Below, piece by piece: positions 24,502 through 28,456 of a stretch of 64,000 nt of DNA (the stretch's first letter is position 1; every line of letters begins with the position of its first letter). Source of the stretch: Corydoras sp. C115 (lineage: Eukaryota; Chordata; Actinopteri; Siluriformes; Callichthyidae); the NCBI GenBank assembly GCA_019802505.1, contig JAFMOC010000310.1, positions 611,001 through 675,000 on the forward strand, given 5' to 3'. The position numbers and the translations under genes were made by a program. The notes beneath the pieces were generated by a model. That model was not told where the DNA came from. It saw only the letters and a program-made list of their open reading frames with translations, and made no database searches.

Positions 24502-26337
24502 GGTTAATGTGTTACACTCCTAACTGAAGCATGACACACAATCTGCACTCAGAACACCGGCTAACTTATTACCATCCACAATATTTATATCTTTATATTT
24601 ACATTTTTATTTTTAATATTGGGACAGCACGGTGGCTTAGTGGTTGGCATGTTCTCCTCTCAGCGCTGGGGATCCAGGTTCGATTCTGGGTGGAGTTTTC
24701 ATGTTTGTGTCCATGTGGGTTTCGTCCGGGTTCTTCGGTTTCCTCCCACAGTCCAAAAACATGAATCAAGGTGAATTGAATGCTCCAAATTGCTCCATAT
24801 AGAGTGTGTTTGTGTGAGTGATTGTGTGTCCAGCGATAGATTGGCGTCCTGTTCTGTGTGTATCTTCCCAGCGCCCAAAACGTTCTCCCCTGGATGGGCA
24901 TGGGGAACCCCCACCCACCACACCCCGCAACCCTAGTAGAGGATAAAGCGGAAAATAATGGATTTTTATTATTTATATTTACATTTTTATTATACGTTTC
25001 AATATTTAAATTTTTATAATTTTTTTTTTCTAACATAATATTTACATTTAAAACATTTTGAGGCAAACTGGGTCCGTGAAACGAACTTTCGTTACATTTC
25101 ATGTACCCCATGTTAAGTAAATTATAATAAAGTCACCTTAAATCATTAAATCCTTGAATGTTAGCCAATAGGATCTCTTTTTTAACAGATCTCTTTGGAC
25201 TGTGCGAGGAAACCGGAATACCCGGAGGAAACCCACGCGGACACGGGGAGAACATGGAAACTCTACCCAGATTGGGATTCGAACCAGGAATCCCTAGCGC
25301 TGAAAGGAGAACATGCCAACCACTAAGCCACCGTGCTGCCTGCATAACGAATATTGTTTTTGAAATAGATTTCTAAGATAAATAATCTAGTATCATAATC
25401 ATCCATCCATTATCTTCCACTTTATCCTCTACTGGGGTCTCGGGGGGGGGGGGGGGGTTCCCCATGCCCATCCAGGGGAGAACGTTTTGGGCGCTGGGCA
25501 GATACATCCAGGACAAGGGGGTAATCAATCACTGGGCACACACTCACTCACACACACACACTCTATATGGGGCAATTTGGAGAATTCAAGTGACCTTGAT
25601 CCATGTTTTTTGGACTGTGGGAGGAAACCGGAGAACCCGGAGGAAACCCACGTGGACACGGGAAGAACATGGAAACTCCACCCAGATTGGGATTCAAACC
25701 GGGAATCCCCAGCGCTGAGAGGAGACACAAACACACTCTATATGGGGCAATTTAGAGCATTCAATTCACCTTTATCCATGTTTTTGGACTGTGGGAGGAA
25801 ACCTGAAAACCCAGCGGAAACCCAATCCACCCATATTGGGATTCATGAGGAGAACATGCCAAGCTCTAAGCCCCCGTGCCGCCCCGTGCAAGGAATCTTG
25901 TTTTTTTTAACGCAGTGTCTCTTTAAAACACCGAAGCATGACGCGAAGCATCCCATCCACTTGCAGCCGGCACTACCGACCACCTCACTTGCCCCAATGA
26001 AAGGTTCCGTCCACTCACCGAACAGCGACAGGACCCCACATGCCACCCAGACCACCAGCGACATCCCCACGCTGCCTGAGTTCTTCAAGATGCCCTTGGG
26101 CGAGATGAAGATCCCGGCACCGATGATGGTCCCGATGATGATGGACATGCCCCGCAGTAGCGTCACCTTGGGCTTCAGCTTCACTTGTTCCCCTCCCGGC
26201 CTGTCATCCGTCTCCGTGGACATCTTCATGGACGTCCTCCTTTCAGCTCCCCTGCCGCGCACCTTGGGCTTCAGCGTCACTTGTTCCCATCCCGGCCTGT
26301 CGTCCGTCTCCGTGGCCGTCTTCATGTACATCTTCAT
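373..26337 (-). CDS. slc7a11: slc7a11 (xCT) cystine/glutamate antiporter, whole gene, 12 coding exons
   Basis: Light chain of system xc-, which exchanges extracellular cystine for intracellular glutamate at the plasma membrane and feeds glutathione synthesis; in the family it is disulfide-linked to the heavy chain SLC3A2 (4F2hc). Joining exons 26337-26019, 13127-13001, 7662-7547, 6965-6840, 5951-5852, 5774-5730, 4126-4003, 2227-2124, 1574-1478, 1312-1163, 695-518 and 428-373 gives an uninterrupted 1542-nt frame (513 aa plus stop; human xCT is 501 aa). Every intron begins GT and ends AG and phases match. Diagnostic pieces include TLLRG followed by SIIIGTIIGAGIFISPKG, AELGTCIKKSGGHYTY, the INSMSVSW motif, LSCFGSMNG and the final LQILLEV tail, all closer to xCT than to LAT1/LAT2/asc-1. 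The Cys expected to bridge to the heavy chain is present in exon 3. Oddities: the N-terminal tail is duplicated (exon 1) and exon 6 departs from the usual sequence. Orthology is from memory of the family, not a search. Confidence 0.93.
518..695 (-). CDS. slc7a11: slc7a11 exon 11
   Basis: 178 bp, acceptor CCTTCCAG, donor CTCAG|GTTAGC. It encodes VPIFIPAVFSFTCIFMVFLS (TM11) and GIGFGIFLTGIPAYGMFLLL (TM12), then DRKPKWLQELS. Reading through the donor would meet a TAG at once (GGT TAG), so failure to splice intron 11 would give a protein shortened by the exon 12 tail. Confidence 0.93.
1163..1312 (-). CDS. slc7a11: slc7a11 exon 10
   Basis: 150 bp, exactly 50 codons, acceptor CTTCGCAG, donor TTTAAG|GTAACT. 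It encodes YPLTMLILFLGDIYSLLNF and MSFLRWLIIGVAVGGLIYMR (about TM9-TM10), then RPNMPRPFK. The Arg of FLRWLIIG aligns with human R396. Confidence 0.93.
1385..1466. repeat. 41-bp direct repeat in intron 9
   Basis: Two copies starting GACCCTTGCAGGCGGGACAC at 1385 and 1426. They make up half of the 165-bp intron. Confidence 0.8.
1478..1574 (-). CDS. slc7a11: slc7a11 exon 9
   Basis: 97 bp, acceptor CTTTCCAG, donor TTTTG|GTGAGT. It encodes TFYVASREGQLPEVLSMIHV and RRHTPVAAVIVL. The family usually has TPLPA here and this copy reads TPVAA. Intron 9, just downstream, carries a 41-bp direct repeat. Confidence 0.92.
1631..1990 (+). repeat. tRNA-headed SINE, near full length (family description)
   Basis: Representative of the dominant repeat, about 345-360 bp. 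The head has an A-box-like TGGCTTAGTGGTTGGC and, about 45 nt later, a B box GTTCGAATCC, as in a tRNA-derived pol III promoter. The body contains TTTCCTCCCACAGTCCAAAA, AATTGCCCCATATAGAGTGT, GATAGATTGGCGCCCTGTCC and CATGGGGAACCCCCCG, and the tail is a short ATGG repeat. I do not assign a named family. This copy is in intron 8. At least 50 copies or fragments occur in the window on both strands; the separable ones are listed below with strand given relative to this orientation. Confidence 0.85.
2124..2227 (-). CDS. slc7a11: slc7a11 exon 8
   Basis: 104 bp, acceptor TGTCCTCAG, donor TCCAG|GTGAGT. It encodes TFAEKLIGNYSFVVPIFVAL then SCFGSMNGSLFAVSR (about TM8). The Cys of LSCFGS aligns with the reactive thiol residue reported for human xCT (C327). 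Confidence 0.93.
2645..3992. repeat. GGTGAT/GGTGGT VNTR in intron 7
   Basis: Minisatellite built from GATGGGTGGTGGTGAGGT-like blocks, with a higher-order unit of about 150-190 bp marked by GACTGGCTCTGATGTGCTGG and GGCTGGGTGTTGAGGTTGGA. It nearly fills intron 7 and reaches to within about 10 bp of the exon 7 donor. Its open frames (His/Pro/Ser-rich or Met/Gly/Glu-rich) are repeat artefacts. Confidence 0.9.
4003..4126 (-). CDS. slc7a11: slc7a11 exon 7
   Basis: 124 bp, acceptor GTTTTCAG, donor GCTGTG|GTGAGT, phase 0. It encodes TVPLAICISIVIVTICYTL (about TM7), then NVAYYTVMSAEELLGSHAVAV. The reading frame stays open far past the donor into the adjacent GGTGAT VNTR; that extension is intronic (see findings). 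Confidence 0.93.
4186..5580. repeat. 35-36-bp minisatellite in intron 6, split by a SINE
   Basis: About 30 diverged copies of a unit containing GCCACAACTACTATAATCCC and TCATTAACAATG. The array is interrupted at 5311-5527 by a SINE and resumes at 5528-5580. Confidence 0.9.
5311..5527 (+). repeat. SINE copy, 3'-deleted, inside the 35-bp array
   Basis: It starts at CTTAGTGGTTAGCAC and keeps the B box and the CCCCATATAGAG block, then ends in ATGGATGG. The array unit continues immediately after it, so insertion post-dates array growth. Confidence 0.85.
5730..5774 (-). CDS. slc7a11: slc7a11 exon 6 (45-bp micro-exon)
   Basis: Too short to stand out as an ORF. Between acceptor AAAACCAG and donor GAGAG|GTGAGG it encodes FYLNFLAEEIERPER, joining ...SGW from exon 5 to TVPLAI in exon 7 in frame. 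It matches the FYLNFVTEE-type segment of the family in length and position. The family's VTEE appears here as LAEE and a normally Asn-containing segment reads IERPE, a noticeable divergence in an otherwise conserved piece. Confidence 0.9.
5852..5951 (-). CDS. slc7a11: slc7a11 exon 5
   Basis: 100 bp, acceptor TTTTCAG, donor GGCTG|GTGAGT with the Trp codon split TG|G. It encodes GETLNFQNAFEV and then LPLAFYSGMYAYSGW, the broken TM6 that lines the substrate site in this fold. It is separated from exon 6 by a very short 77-bp intron. Confidence 0.92.
6069..6744 (-). repeat. Two SINE copies, head to tail, intron 4
   Basis: Two near full-length reverse-oriented copies, 6069-6390 and 6408-6744, each ending at its head with AAGCCA..GC. 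The second has lost part of the segment near the GGGCATGG block. Confidence 0.85.
6840..6965 (-). CDS. slc7a11: slc7a11 exon 4
   Basis: 126 bp, acceptor CTCCACAG, donor AAAG|GTAAAC. It encodes TVMYINSMSVSWTARLQIF, then TFSKLLAITFIIVCGLYQLI, a transmembrane helix (about TM5) ending LIKG. INSMSVSW is close to the NSMSVSW segment of xCT. Confidence 0.93.
7009..7422. repeat. SINE mosaic in intron 3
   Basis: Three pieces: forward body fragment 7009-7058, reverse tail-half 7059-7180, and forward body-to-tail 7228-7422. The head is missing, consistent with insertion into or inversion of an older copy. Confidence 0.75.
7487..7513. repeat. CA microsatellite
   Basis: (AC)n of about 13 units in intron 3, 30 bp from the exon 3 donor. 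Confidence 0.9.
7547..7662 (-). CDS. slc7a11: slc7a11 exon 3 with heavy-chain disulfide Cys
   Basis: 116 bp, acceptor TTTCAG, donor ATCA|GTAAGT. It encodes PAATAVIALAFGQYILQP, then the extracellular loop with MPCGVPEIAVK. The Cys in that loop corresponds to human C158, which bonds to SLC3A2. The last base A opens a codon completed in exon 4. Confidence 0.93.
7786..8740 (-). repeat. Three SINE copies in tandem, intron 2
   Basis: Reverse copies at 7786-8013 (tail-truncated), 8042-8380 and 8416-8740. The third has an internal duplication of ACGGGGAAACCCACACAGAC and a deleted head. Confidence 0.85.
8741..9234. other. Intron 2 unique stretch
   Basis: A/T-rich single-copy-looking sequence with no recognisable exon, RNA or repeat. 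Confidence 0.5.
9235..9770 (-). repeat. SINE copies and fragments, intron 2
   Basis: Near full-length reverse copy 9235-9576, tail scrap 9578-9625 and tail half 9645-9770. Confidence 0.85.
9769..9833. repeat. TA-cored palindrome
   Basis: TTCCTAATATATATTCCCTA on the left is mirrored by TAGGGAATATTTATATTAGG on the right around (TA)n. It could fold as a single hairpin of about 60 bp. Confidence 0.85.
10051..10680 (+). repeat. Two SINE copies, head to tail, intron 2
   Basis: 10051-10340 has a deletion across A and B boxes. 10341-10680 has an altered head and lacks the B-box region. Confidence 0.8.
10681..11310. other. Intron 2 unique stretch
   Basis: Mixed composition with a GC-rich patch near 10850-11010. 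No splice-bounded coding segment was found that fits slc7a11. Nothing further recognised. Confidence 0.45.
11311..12246. repeat. SINE cluster with inverted pair, intron 2
   Basis: Forward head half 11311-11449 meets a reverse copy 11450-11733. Forward body-tail piece 11734-11924 and forward copy 11926-12246 follow. The first two form an inverted repeat. Confidence 0.8.
12268..12338. mobile_element. Possible hAT transposon end remnant
   Basis: Contains AAATGGGTCGCAACTTATTG and, 40 bp later, GTTGAGAACCACTGCC, which resemble the inner and terminal parts of vertebrate hAT elements. The other terminal repeat was not found. Confidence 0.3.
12339..12655. other. Intron 2 unique stretch near exon 2
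   Basis: A 98-codon forward open frame crosses this stretch but has no recognisable domain and overlaps the hAT-like scrap; I regard it as chance. No other feature seen. Confidence 0.45.
12661..12984. repeat. GT/CA compound microsatellite beside exon 2 donor
   Basis: About 320 bp of (GT)n with GA/CT/TA interruptions on the plus strand. It is (CA)n in the slc7a11 transcript, starting about 18 nt after the exon 2 donor. Confidence 0.95.
13001..13127 (-). CDS. slc7a11: slc7a11 exon 2
   Basis: 127 bp. The acceptor is ...CCCTGCAG and completes the Gly codon split from exon 1, giving FGALCYAELG. It encodes YAELGTCIKKSGGHYTYVRE, the rest of TM2 and the entry of TM3, and ends AIR with the Arg codon split (AG|G). 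By alignment that Arg matches human R135, a substrate-site residue. The donor is CAG|GTTAGT; a 340-bp CA-rich tract starts about 18 nt inside the intron. Confidence 0.93.
13206..13675 (+). repeat. SINE fragments, intron 1
   Basis: Tail half 13206-13353; copy 13428-13650 with the middle deleted (head, B box, then tail); scrap 13655-13675. Confidence 0.8.
13672..15175. repeat. 30-32-bp minisatellite, intron 1
   Basis: About 48 copies of a unit such as GATGCCCAGGAACAGAGGTC followed by AAAAGTATGTG. Variants alternate (ACAGGGGTCC, ACATGGGTC, ACAGAAATCC) in a partly ordered higher-order pattern. Long open frames on both strands are by-products. Confidence 0.93.
15176..15698. other. Intron 1 unique stretch
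   Basis: No repeat, RNA or exon recognised. Confidence 0.5.
15699..16041 (-). repeat. SINE copy, near full length, intron 1
   Basis: Reverse orientation, from ATTATCTCCCGC to GCCATGACGCC. Its head abuts a TA microsatellite. Confidence 0.9.
16043..16284. repeat. Two TA microsatellites around a 109-bp unique core
   Basis: (TA)n at 16043-16107 and 16217-16284. The core (16108-16216) has no recognised homology; it could be the remnant of a TA-targeting transposon. Confidence 0.85.
16620..16782. repeat. Microsatellite module: GTGG-(GT)n-TATCTGACACC then (TA)n
   Basis: AAACAGTGGTTTTGTGTGTG at 16648 followed by TATCTGACACCTTTCTAT and (TA)n 16739-16782. Related modules recur at 17197-17265 and 19310-19365. 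Confidence 0.75.
16789..17125 (+). repeat. SINE copy, full length, intron 1
   Basis: Intact A-box (GTGGCTTAGTGGTTAGC) and B box (GTTCGAATCC). It lies between two TA microsatellites. Confidence 0.9.
17125..17340. repeat. TA microsatellites with GTGG-(GT) module between
   Basis: (TA)n 17125-17200, module 17201-17264, (TA)n 17265-17338. The second tract ends at the Tc1 element. Confidence 0.9.
17347..18547 (+). mobile_element. Tc1-like transposon, internally deleted, intron 1
   Basis: Terminal inverted repeats of about 105-110 bp start CAGTGGTGTGAAAAAGTGTT and are mirrored at the right end, finishing CACCACTG. A TA follows on the right; the left flank reads CA. The whole lies between TA microsatellites. 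The 5' part of the transposase gene is gone: the left TIR joins directly to the GRPPK linker region. This is a common teleost Tc1 family. Confidence 0.92.
17455..18336 (+). pseudogene. Tc1 transposase, N-terminally truncated, DD34E core intact
   Basis: About 290 codons open to a TAG at 18334-18336. The segment starts at NLPRSGRPPKITPRAQRR; the first helix-turn-helix of the paired-like DNA-binding domain and the start codon are missing. The catalytic residues are present: D in WTDETKVELFG (about 17770), D in QQDNDPKHTS (about 18040) and E in SPDLNPIEMLWYDLKK (about 18150). Upstream TA-repeat codons in the same frame are not part of it. It cannot encode a normal transposase but shows no internal stop. 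Confidence 0.9.
18548..18600. repeat. TA microsatellite between two Tc1 elements
   Basis: (TA)n of about 26 units joining the right end of one element to the left end of the next. Confidence 0.93.
18601..19303 (+). mobile_element. Second Tc1-like element, large internal deletion
   Basis: Ends are CTGTGCATCCGGAAAGTATT on the left and its mirror TTTCTGGATGCACTG on the right, with long TIRs (AGCTTCACTTTTTCC, TACCCCATTATGACC). Only the last part of the transposase survives. Confidence 0.9.
18825..19085 (+). pseudogene. Tc1 transposase C-terminal fragment
   Basis: 86 codons ending TAA: VLEWPSQSPDLNPIEHLWRD then CKEEWAKLPKDRC and AAKGGSTKY. It keeps the last acidic catalytic residue only; both Asp residues are deleted. 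Confidence 0.9.
19305..19365. repeat. GTGG-(GT)n-TATCTGACATC module
   Basis: Third copy of the module also at 16648 and 17202, immediately right of the second Tc1 element. Confidence 0.75.
19366..19770. other. Unrecognised sequence, intron 1
   Basis: An open forward frame includes KEPKLDLMYKAAFAPRPGSH but no family is recognised. It may be an uncharacterised dispersed repeat (TGTGGGCCACATCTGG). Confidence 0.35.
19771..20120 (+). repeat. Two diverged SINE fragments
   Basis: 19771-19975 and 19998-20120; both keep the AGTCCAAAxACATGG block, and the second keeps GGTTCGAATCCCAATCG. Confidence 0.75.
20164..20667 (+). pseudogene. LINE ORF2 reverse-transcriptase part
   Basis: One open frame with the catalytic YADD box, then TWALTVNLKKTKIL, THLGLTINSSGSF, AFYAIKQQTPVEISVRIWLK and EPIALYGSEVWGLLT, typical of the thumb and post-RT region. 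The frame is broken by insertion after FCKIILN. Confidence 0.85.
20712..21089 (+). pseudogene. R2/NeSL-like ORF, post-RT part
   Basis: Segment with YRDSSDRKVATAGIRVKTWR and AQEAVDRAEARLQHNILVGN. It shifts frame relative to the downstream domain near 21030-21050. Confidence 0.7.
21043..21900 (+). pseudogene. R2/NeSL-like zinc knuckle and PD-(D/E)XK endonuclease
   Basis: The frame contains a CxnTLKHILSCC zinc-knuckle-like motif, then RPDMVLISESTKQVVLVELT, in which PD and ExT are the restriction-like endonuclease core, then PWEDLMEEANERKRAKY. The frame stops at TAG 21685-21687 after RSKG, but homologous sequence continues in the same frame (KARCEPVEVGCRGFAGQ, AAEKASRWLWIRR). This suggests a single nonsense change, probably TGG to TAG. 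An inactive copy. Confidence 0.75.
22003..22760 (+). pseudogene. LINE ORF2 C-terminal part, after the insertion
   Basis: Resumes the host frame at TTNNACKAELGRYPLNIKIQ, with KRAIKFYKHLKESDPHTL. After frame changes it ends with ETELHFLTECTKYTDIREKY and LTGRAVYWQHC, the usual end of this LINE type. Internal CA repeats and frameshifts (22200-22530) show decay. Confidence 0.75.
22968..23105 (+). repeat. SINE tail half
   Basis: From GTGTGTGTCAAGCAATAGAG to GATAACGGATGG, directly after the LINE tail. Confidence 0.7.
23106..24620. repeat. CA/GT/TA microsatellite field with hairpins
   Basis: (GT)n 23216-23252; (CA)n 23556-23599; (GT)n 23633-23668; (CA)n 23730-23772; ACATACATATACAC-type 23818-24060; (CA)n 24098-24166; (GT)n 24472-24500. 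Two self-complementary blocks occur: CACATACATATACAGTGTAT mirrored across 23599-23632, and TGTATATGTGTGTATATTAT mirrored across 23680-23726. Unique sequence at 23253-23390, 24168-24470 and 24501-24620 shows no gene. Confidence 0.85.
24620..24963 (+). repeat. SINE copy, intron 1
   Basis: Near full length, with a small deletion around the B box. The head is GGGACAGCACGGTGGCTTAG. Confidence 0.88.
24964..25189. other. Intron 1 A/T-rich stretch
   Basis: Nothing recognised. Confidence 0.5.
25190..25884 (-). repeat. SINE fragments and copy, intron 1
   Basis: Head half 25190-25340; near full-length 25401-25725 preceded by a 16-bp G run (about 25442-25457); head half 25726-25884. The 3' half of the cluster ends only about 130 bp from exon 1. 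Confidence 0.85.
26019..26337 (-). CDS. slc7a11: slc7a11 exon 1: start, duplicated N-terminal tail, TM1 and start of TM2
   Basis: The first ATG in the open frame is at 26337; the frame is open upstream to a TAG near 26443-26445 without another ATG, so this is the natural start. Residues 1-57 are a hydrophilic cytosolic tail built from two copies of a unit ending EQV-x-LKPKV. TM1 follows with the unwound GTIIGAGIF motif of the APC/LeuT-fold substrate site, then SVGMSLVVWVACGVLSLF. The donor is TTCG|GTGAGT, phase 1. Later in-frame ATGs (third and fifth codons, and in the second tail unit) could also be used. Confidence 0.9.
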
Positions 26338-26366
26338 GGACGTCCTCTTCTCGGCTCCCCCGCCTT
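26186..26366 (-). repeat. 108-bp-period tandem duplication inside exon 1
   Basis: Two units in frame: GAEKRTSMKMYMKTATETDD... and GAERRTSMKMSTETDD..., each ending in LKPKV. Period is 36 codons and the second unit lacks 12 bp. The first unit begins just before the presumed start codon. Confidence 0.9.
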
Positions 26367-26760
26367 GAGAACCCGTCACAGCCGAGCACCCTGACAGGAA
26401 CTGGCTGTTCTCCGAGTGGAAAACAAACTTCTGATATGCTGCCTACAGCCTAAACTCAGCGAGGCCGCTGTAGAGCCTGTCCCTGCCCCTGCCCCTGCCC
26501 CTACCCCTACCTCTCGTCTTGGCTGGTTGGAGGTTCCAATCCTCCCCTTTCTGAGCATGTTTTGAATGAATCAGGGCCGAGGGGGAGCGGCCACGCGCCG
26601 CGTGTATGTTCTACATTCAAAACTGTCCTGTCATGACGCAACAGCGGGGTTCTCGCCAACGTCACGGTGCGCTGACGAAAGACTCAGAACGCGGAACGCG
26701 GAACGCGAATGCTCCTGTTAGCGGCAGGAAGTCAGTACTTCCTGTCGTCTGGTTCAGTCT
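26338..26760 (-). promoter_or_regulatory. slc7a11: Candidate 5' UTR and promoter of slc7a11
   Basis: GC-rich, CpG-containing, repeat-poor stretch upstream of the start codon, unlike the repeat-packed flanks. Three CRE half-sites (TGACG) lie at 26634-26638, 26660-26664 (minus) and 26673-26677. The first reads TGACGCAAC, resembling a C/EBP-ATF composite element, fitting the ATF4 control known for mammalian SLC7A11. I found no perfect NRF2 antioxidant element. A triplicated GGAACGC motif sits at about 26687-26706. The transcription start is not identifiable. Confidence 0.45.
26481..26511 (-). promoter_or_regulatory. G-tract cluster, possible G-quadruplex/Sp-KLF sites
   Basis: Consecutive GGGG tracts separated by TA/CA on the minus (sense) strand, a hexanucleotide repeat of type GGGGCA/GGGGTA, about 145-175 bp upstream of the start codon. 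It could form a G-quadruplex or bind Sp/KLF factors; it is in the likely 5' UTR/promoter. Confidence 0.45.
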
Positions 26761-26936
26761 CGGTTATATGTCTCTCTGTCTTTGTTACCGGGGGGGGTAG
26801 TTGCTGCCTCGTATATCTACCTCTCCTGTCCTACGTGTCCTGATTGCTAAGTTCTAAAGGCCTGGGGTTCCGGCCTGAAGGCAGGTTTGTGGGTTTTATT
26901 TTAAAGGGTGGCAATAAACTATGGATCAGTTGAAGC

Positions 26937-26995
26937 ATGTTGGTTCTGTGTGTGTGTGTGTGTGTGTGGTGTGGGTGTGTGTGTGTGTGTGTGTG

Positions 26996-27042
<47 letters not shown>
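26937..27042. repeat. GT microsatellite upstream of slc7a11
   Basis: (GT)n with GGTGTGG and GCATGT interruptions; it forms the right border of the promoter-proximal unique region. Confidence 0.93.
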
Positions 27043-27044
<2 letters not shown>

Positions 27045-27117
27045 ACAACCAAGCTGCTGTAATCTCATTCTATGCTCGGTTCTAAACTGAAACGTGTACT
27101 TCCTGTTATGCATTCCT

Positions 27118-27775
27118 TTATTATCTTCGTTTTTTTTTCCCTCTACTAGGGTCGTGTGGGGGGGGCGTCCCTAGGCCCGTTGGAGAAGGTTTGGGGTGCT
27201 GGACAGATACACCCAGGACAGGGCGCCAATCTATCATGGACACACACTGTCACACGGACACATTCTAGATGGGGCAAATTAGAGCATTCAATTCACCTTG
27301 AATTCATGTTTTTTGGATTTATACCTCGACTAGGGTCCTGGGGGGGAGAACGTTTCTGGCACCAATTTATGCCTGGGCACACTCATTCTCTCACAAAGAC
27401 ATATTCTAGATGGGGCAAATTAGAGCAGTCAATTCACCTTTAATCCATATTTTTTGGATTGAATCCTCTACTAGGGTCACGGGGGGGTTCCCCACGCCCA
27501 TCCAGAGGAGAACGTTTCAGGCGCTGCGCAAATACACCCAGAACAGGACGCCAATCTATCACTGGACACACATTCACTCACACAGACACACTCTATATGG
27601 GGCAATTTGGAAAATTCAATTAACCTCAAATCCATGTTTTTGGACTGTGGGAGGAAAGCGGAGAACCTGGAGGAAACCCACACAGACACGGGGAGAACAT
27701 GGAAACTCCACCCAGATTGGGATTCGAACCAGGATCCCCAGGACTGAGGGGAATGGGTAAACCACTAAGAAACCC
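27118..27775 (-). repeat. Diverged SINE copies
   Basis: Diverged pieces at 27118-27310 and 27315-27455, then a better copy 27460-27775. All three carry the CACCCAGxACAG or GGGGCAAATTAGAGCA blocks. Confidence 0.75.
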
Positions 27776-28190
27776 GGATCTATTTTAATTAAATAACAAT
27801 AAAGTGAGAGATTCTGGTTGTTATTAAATTCTCCAAATGTTTTTTTTAGGGAAAACCCGTCCACAGGAGGGGAAGCTCGCGTGTATTGTAAAATTAGACA
27901 TAGACTTTGATGTCATAGTTTCTTCAGACTTCTCCTTTCAACATCGTCTAATACAGCTATTCTTTCGCAACAAATGTAAACAACGTTCTAAGTGCCGTCA
28001 CCGTGACGAAGCGAATCTCTTTTAGAACCTGACAATGACTTCCACTTCCTCAATCCGTCGCACCGTCTGAGGTGTGGCTGGAGGAAGCAATAAAGTCAGC
28101 GATGAAGCACCGGCACAATGAGATGAGTAAACACTCTGAAATCATCTGGTCATGAGACGGGATAGGCCCCGCATGGTCGGGTTCAGCGGA
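27776..28190. other. Unique intergenic stretch
   Basis: No gene or repeat recognised. Confidence 0.5.
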
Positions 28191-28199
28191 CGTGCTGGA

Positions 28200-28456
28200 G
28201 AAGGTTCTGATAGCCAGGTGTCAGACCCACAGTGCCAATCTATCACTGGACACACTCACTCACACAGACACACACCCTATATGGGGCAAATTAGAGCATT
28301 CAATTCACATTGAATCCATGTTTTTTGGACTGTGGGAGGAAACCCGAGAACACGGAGGAAACCCACACGGACACAGGGAGAACATGGAAAATCCACCCCG
28401 ATTGGGATTTGAAACTGGATCCGTAGCTCTGAGAGGAGAAAATGCCAACCACTAAG
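28200..28456 (-). repeat. SINE copy leading into the 498/518-bp array
   Basis: Reverse orientation, tail-truncated, ending at CACTAAGCC, which is the junction used by each array unit. Confidence 0.8.

Noticed and set aside
26377..26379. GTG as the slc7a11 start codon
   Set aside because: Vertebrate nuclear genes rarely start at GTG, and an in-frame ATG follows at 26337.
26481..26511. Interstitial telomere repeat
   Set aside because: GGGGCA/GGGGTA hexamers, not TTAGGG.
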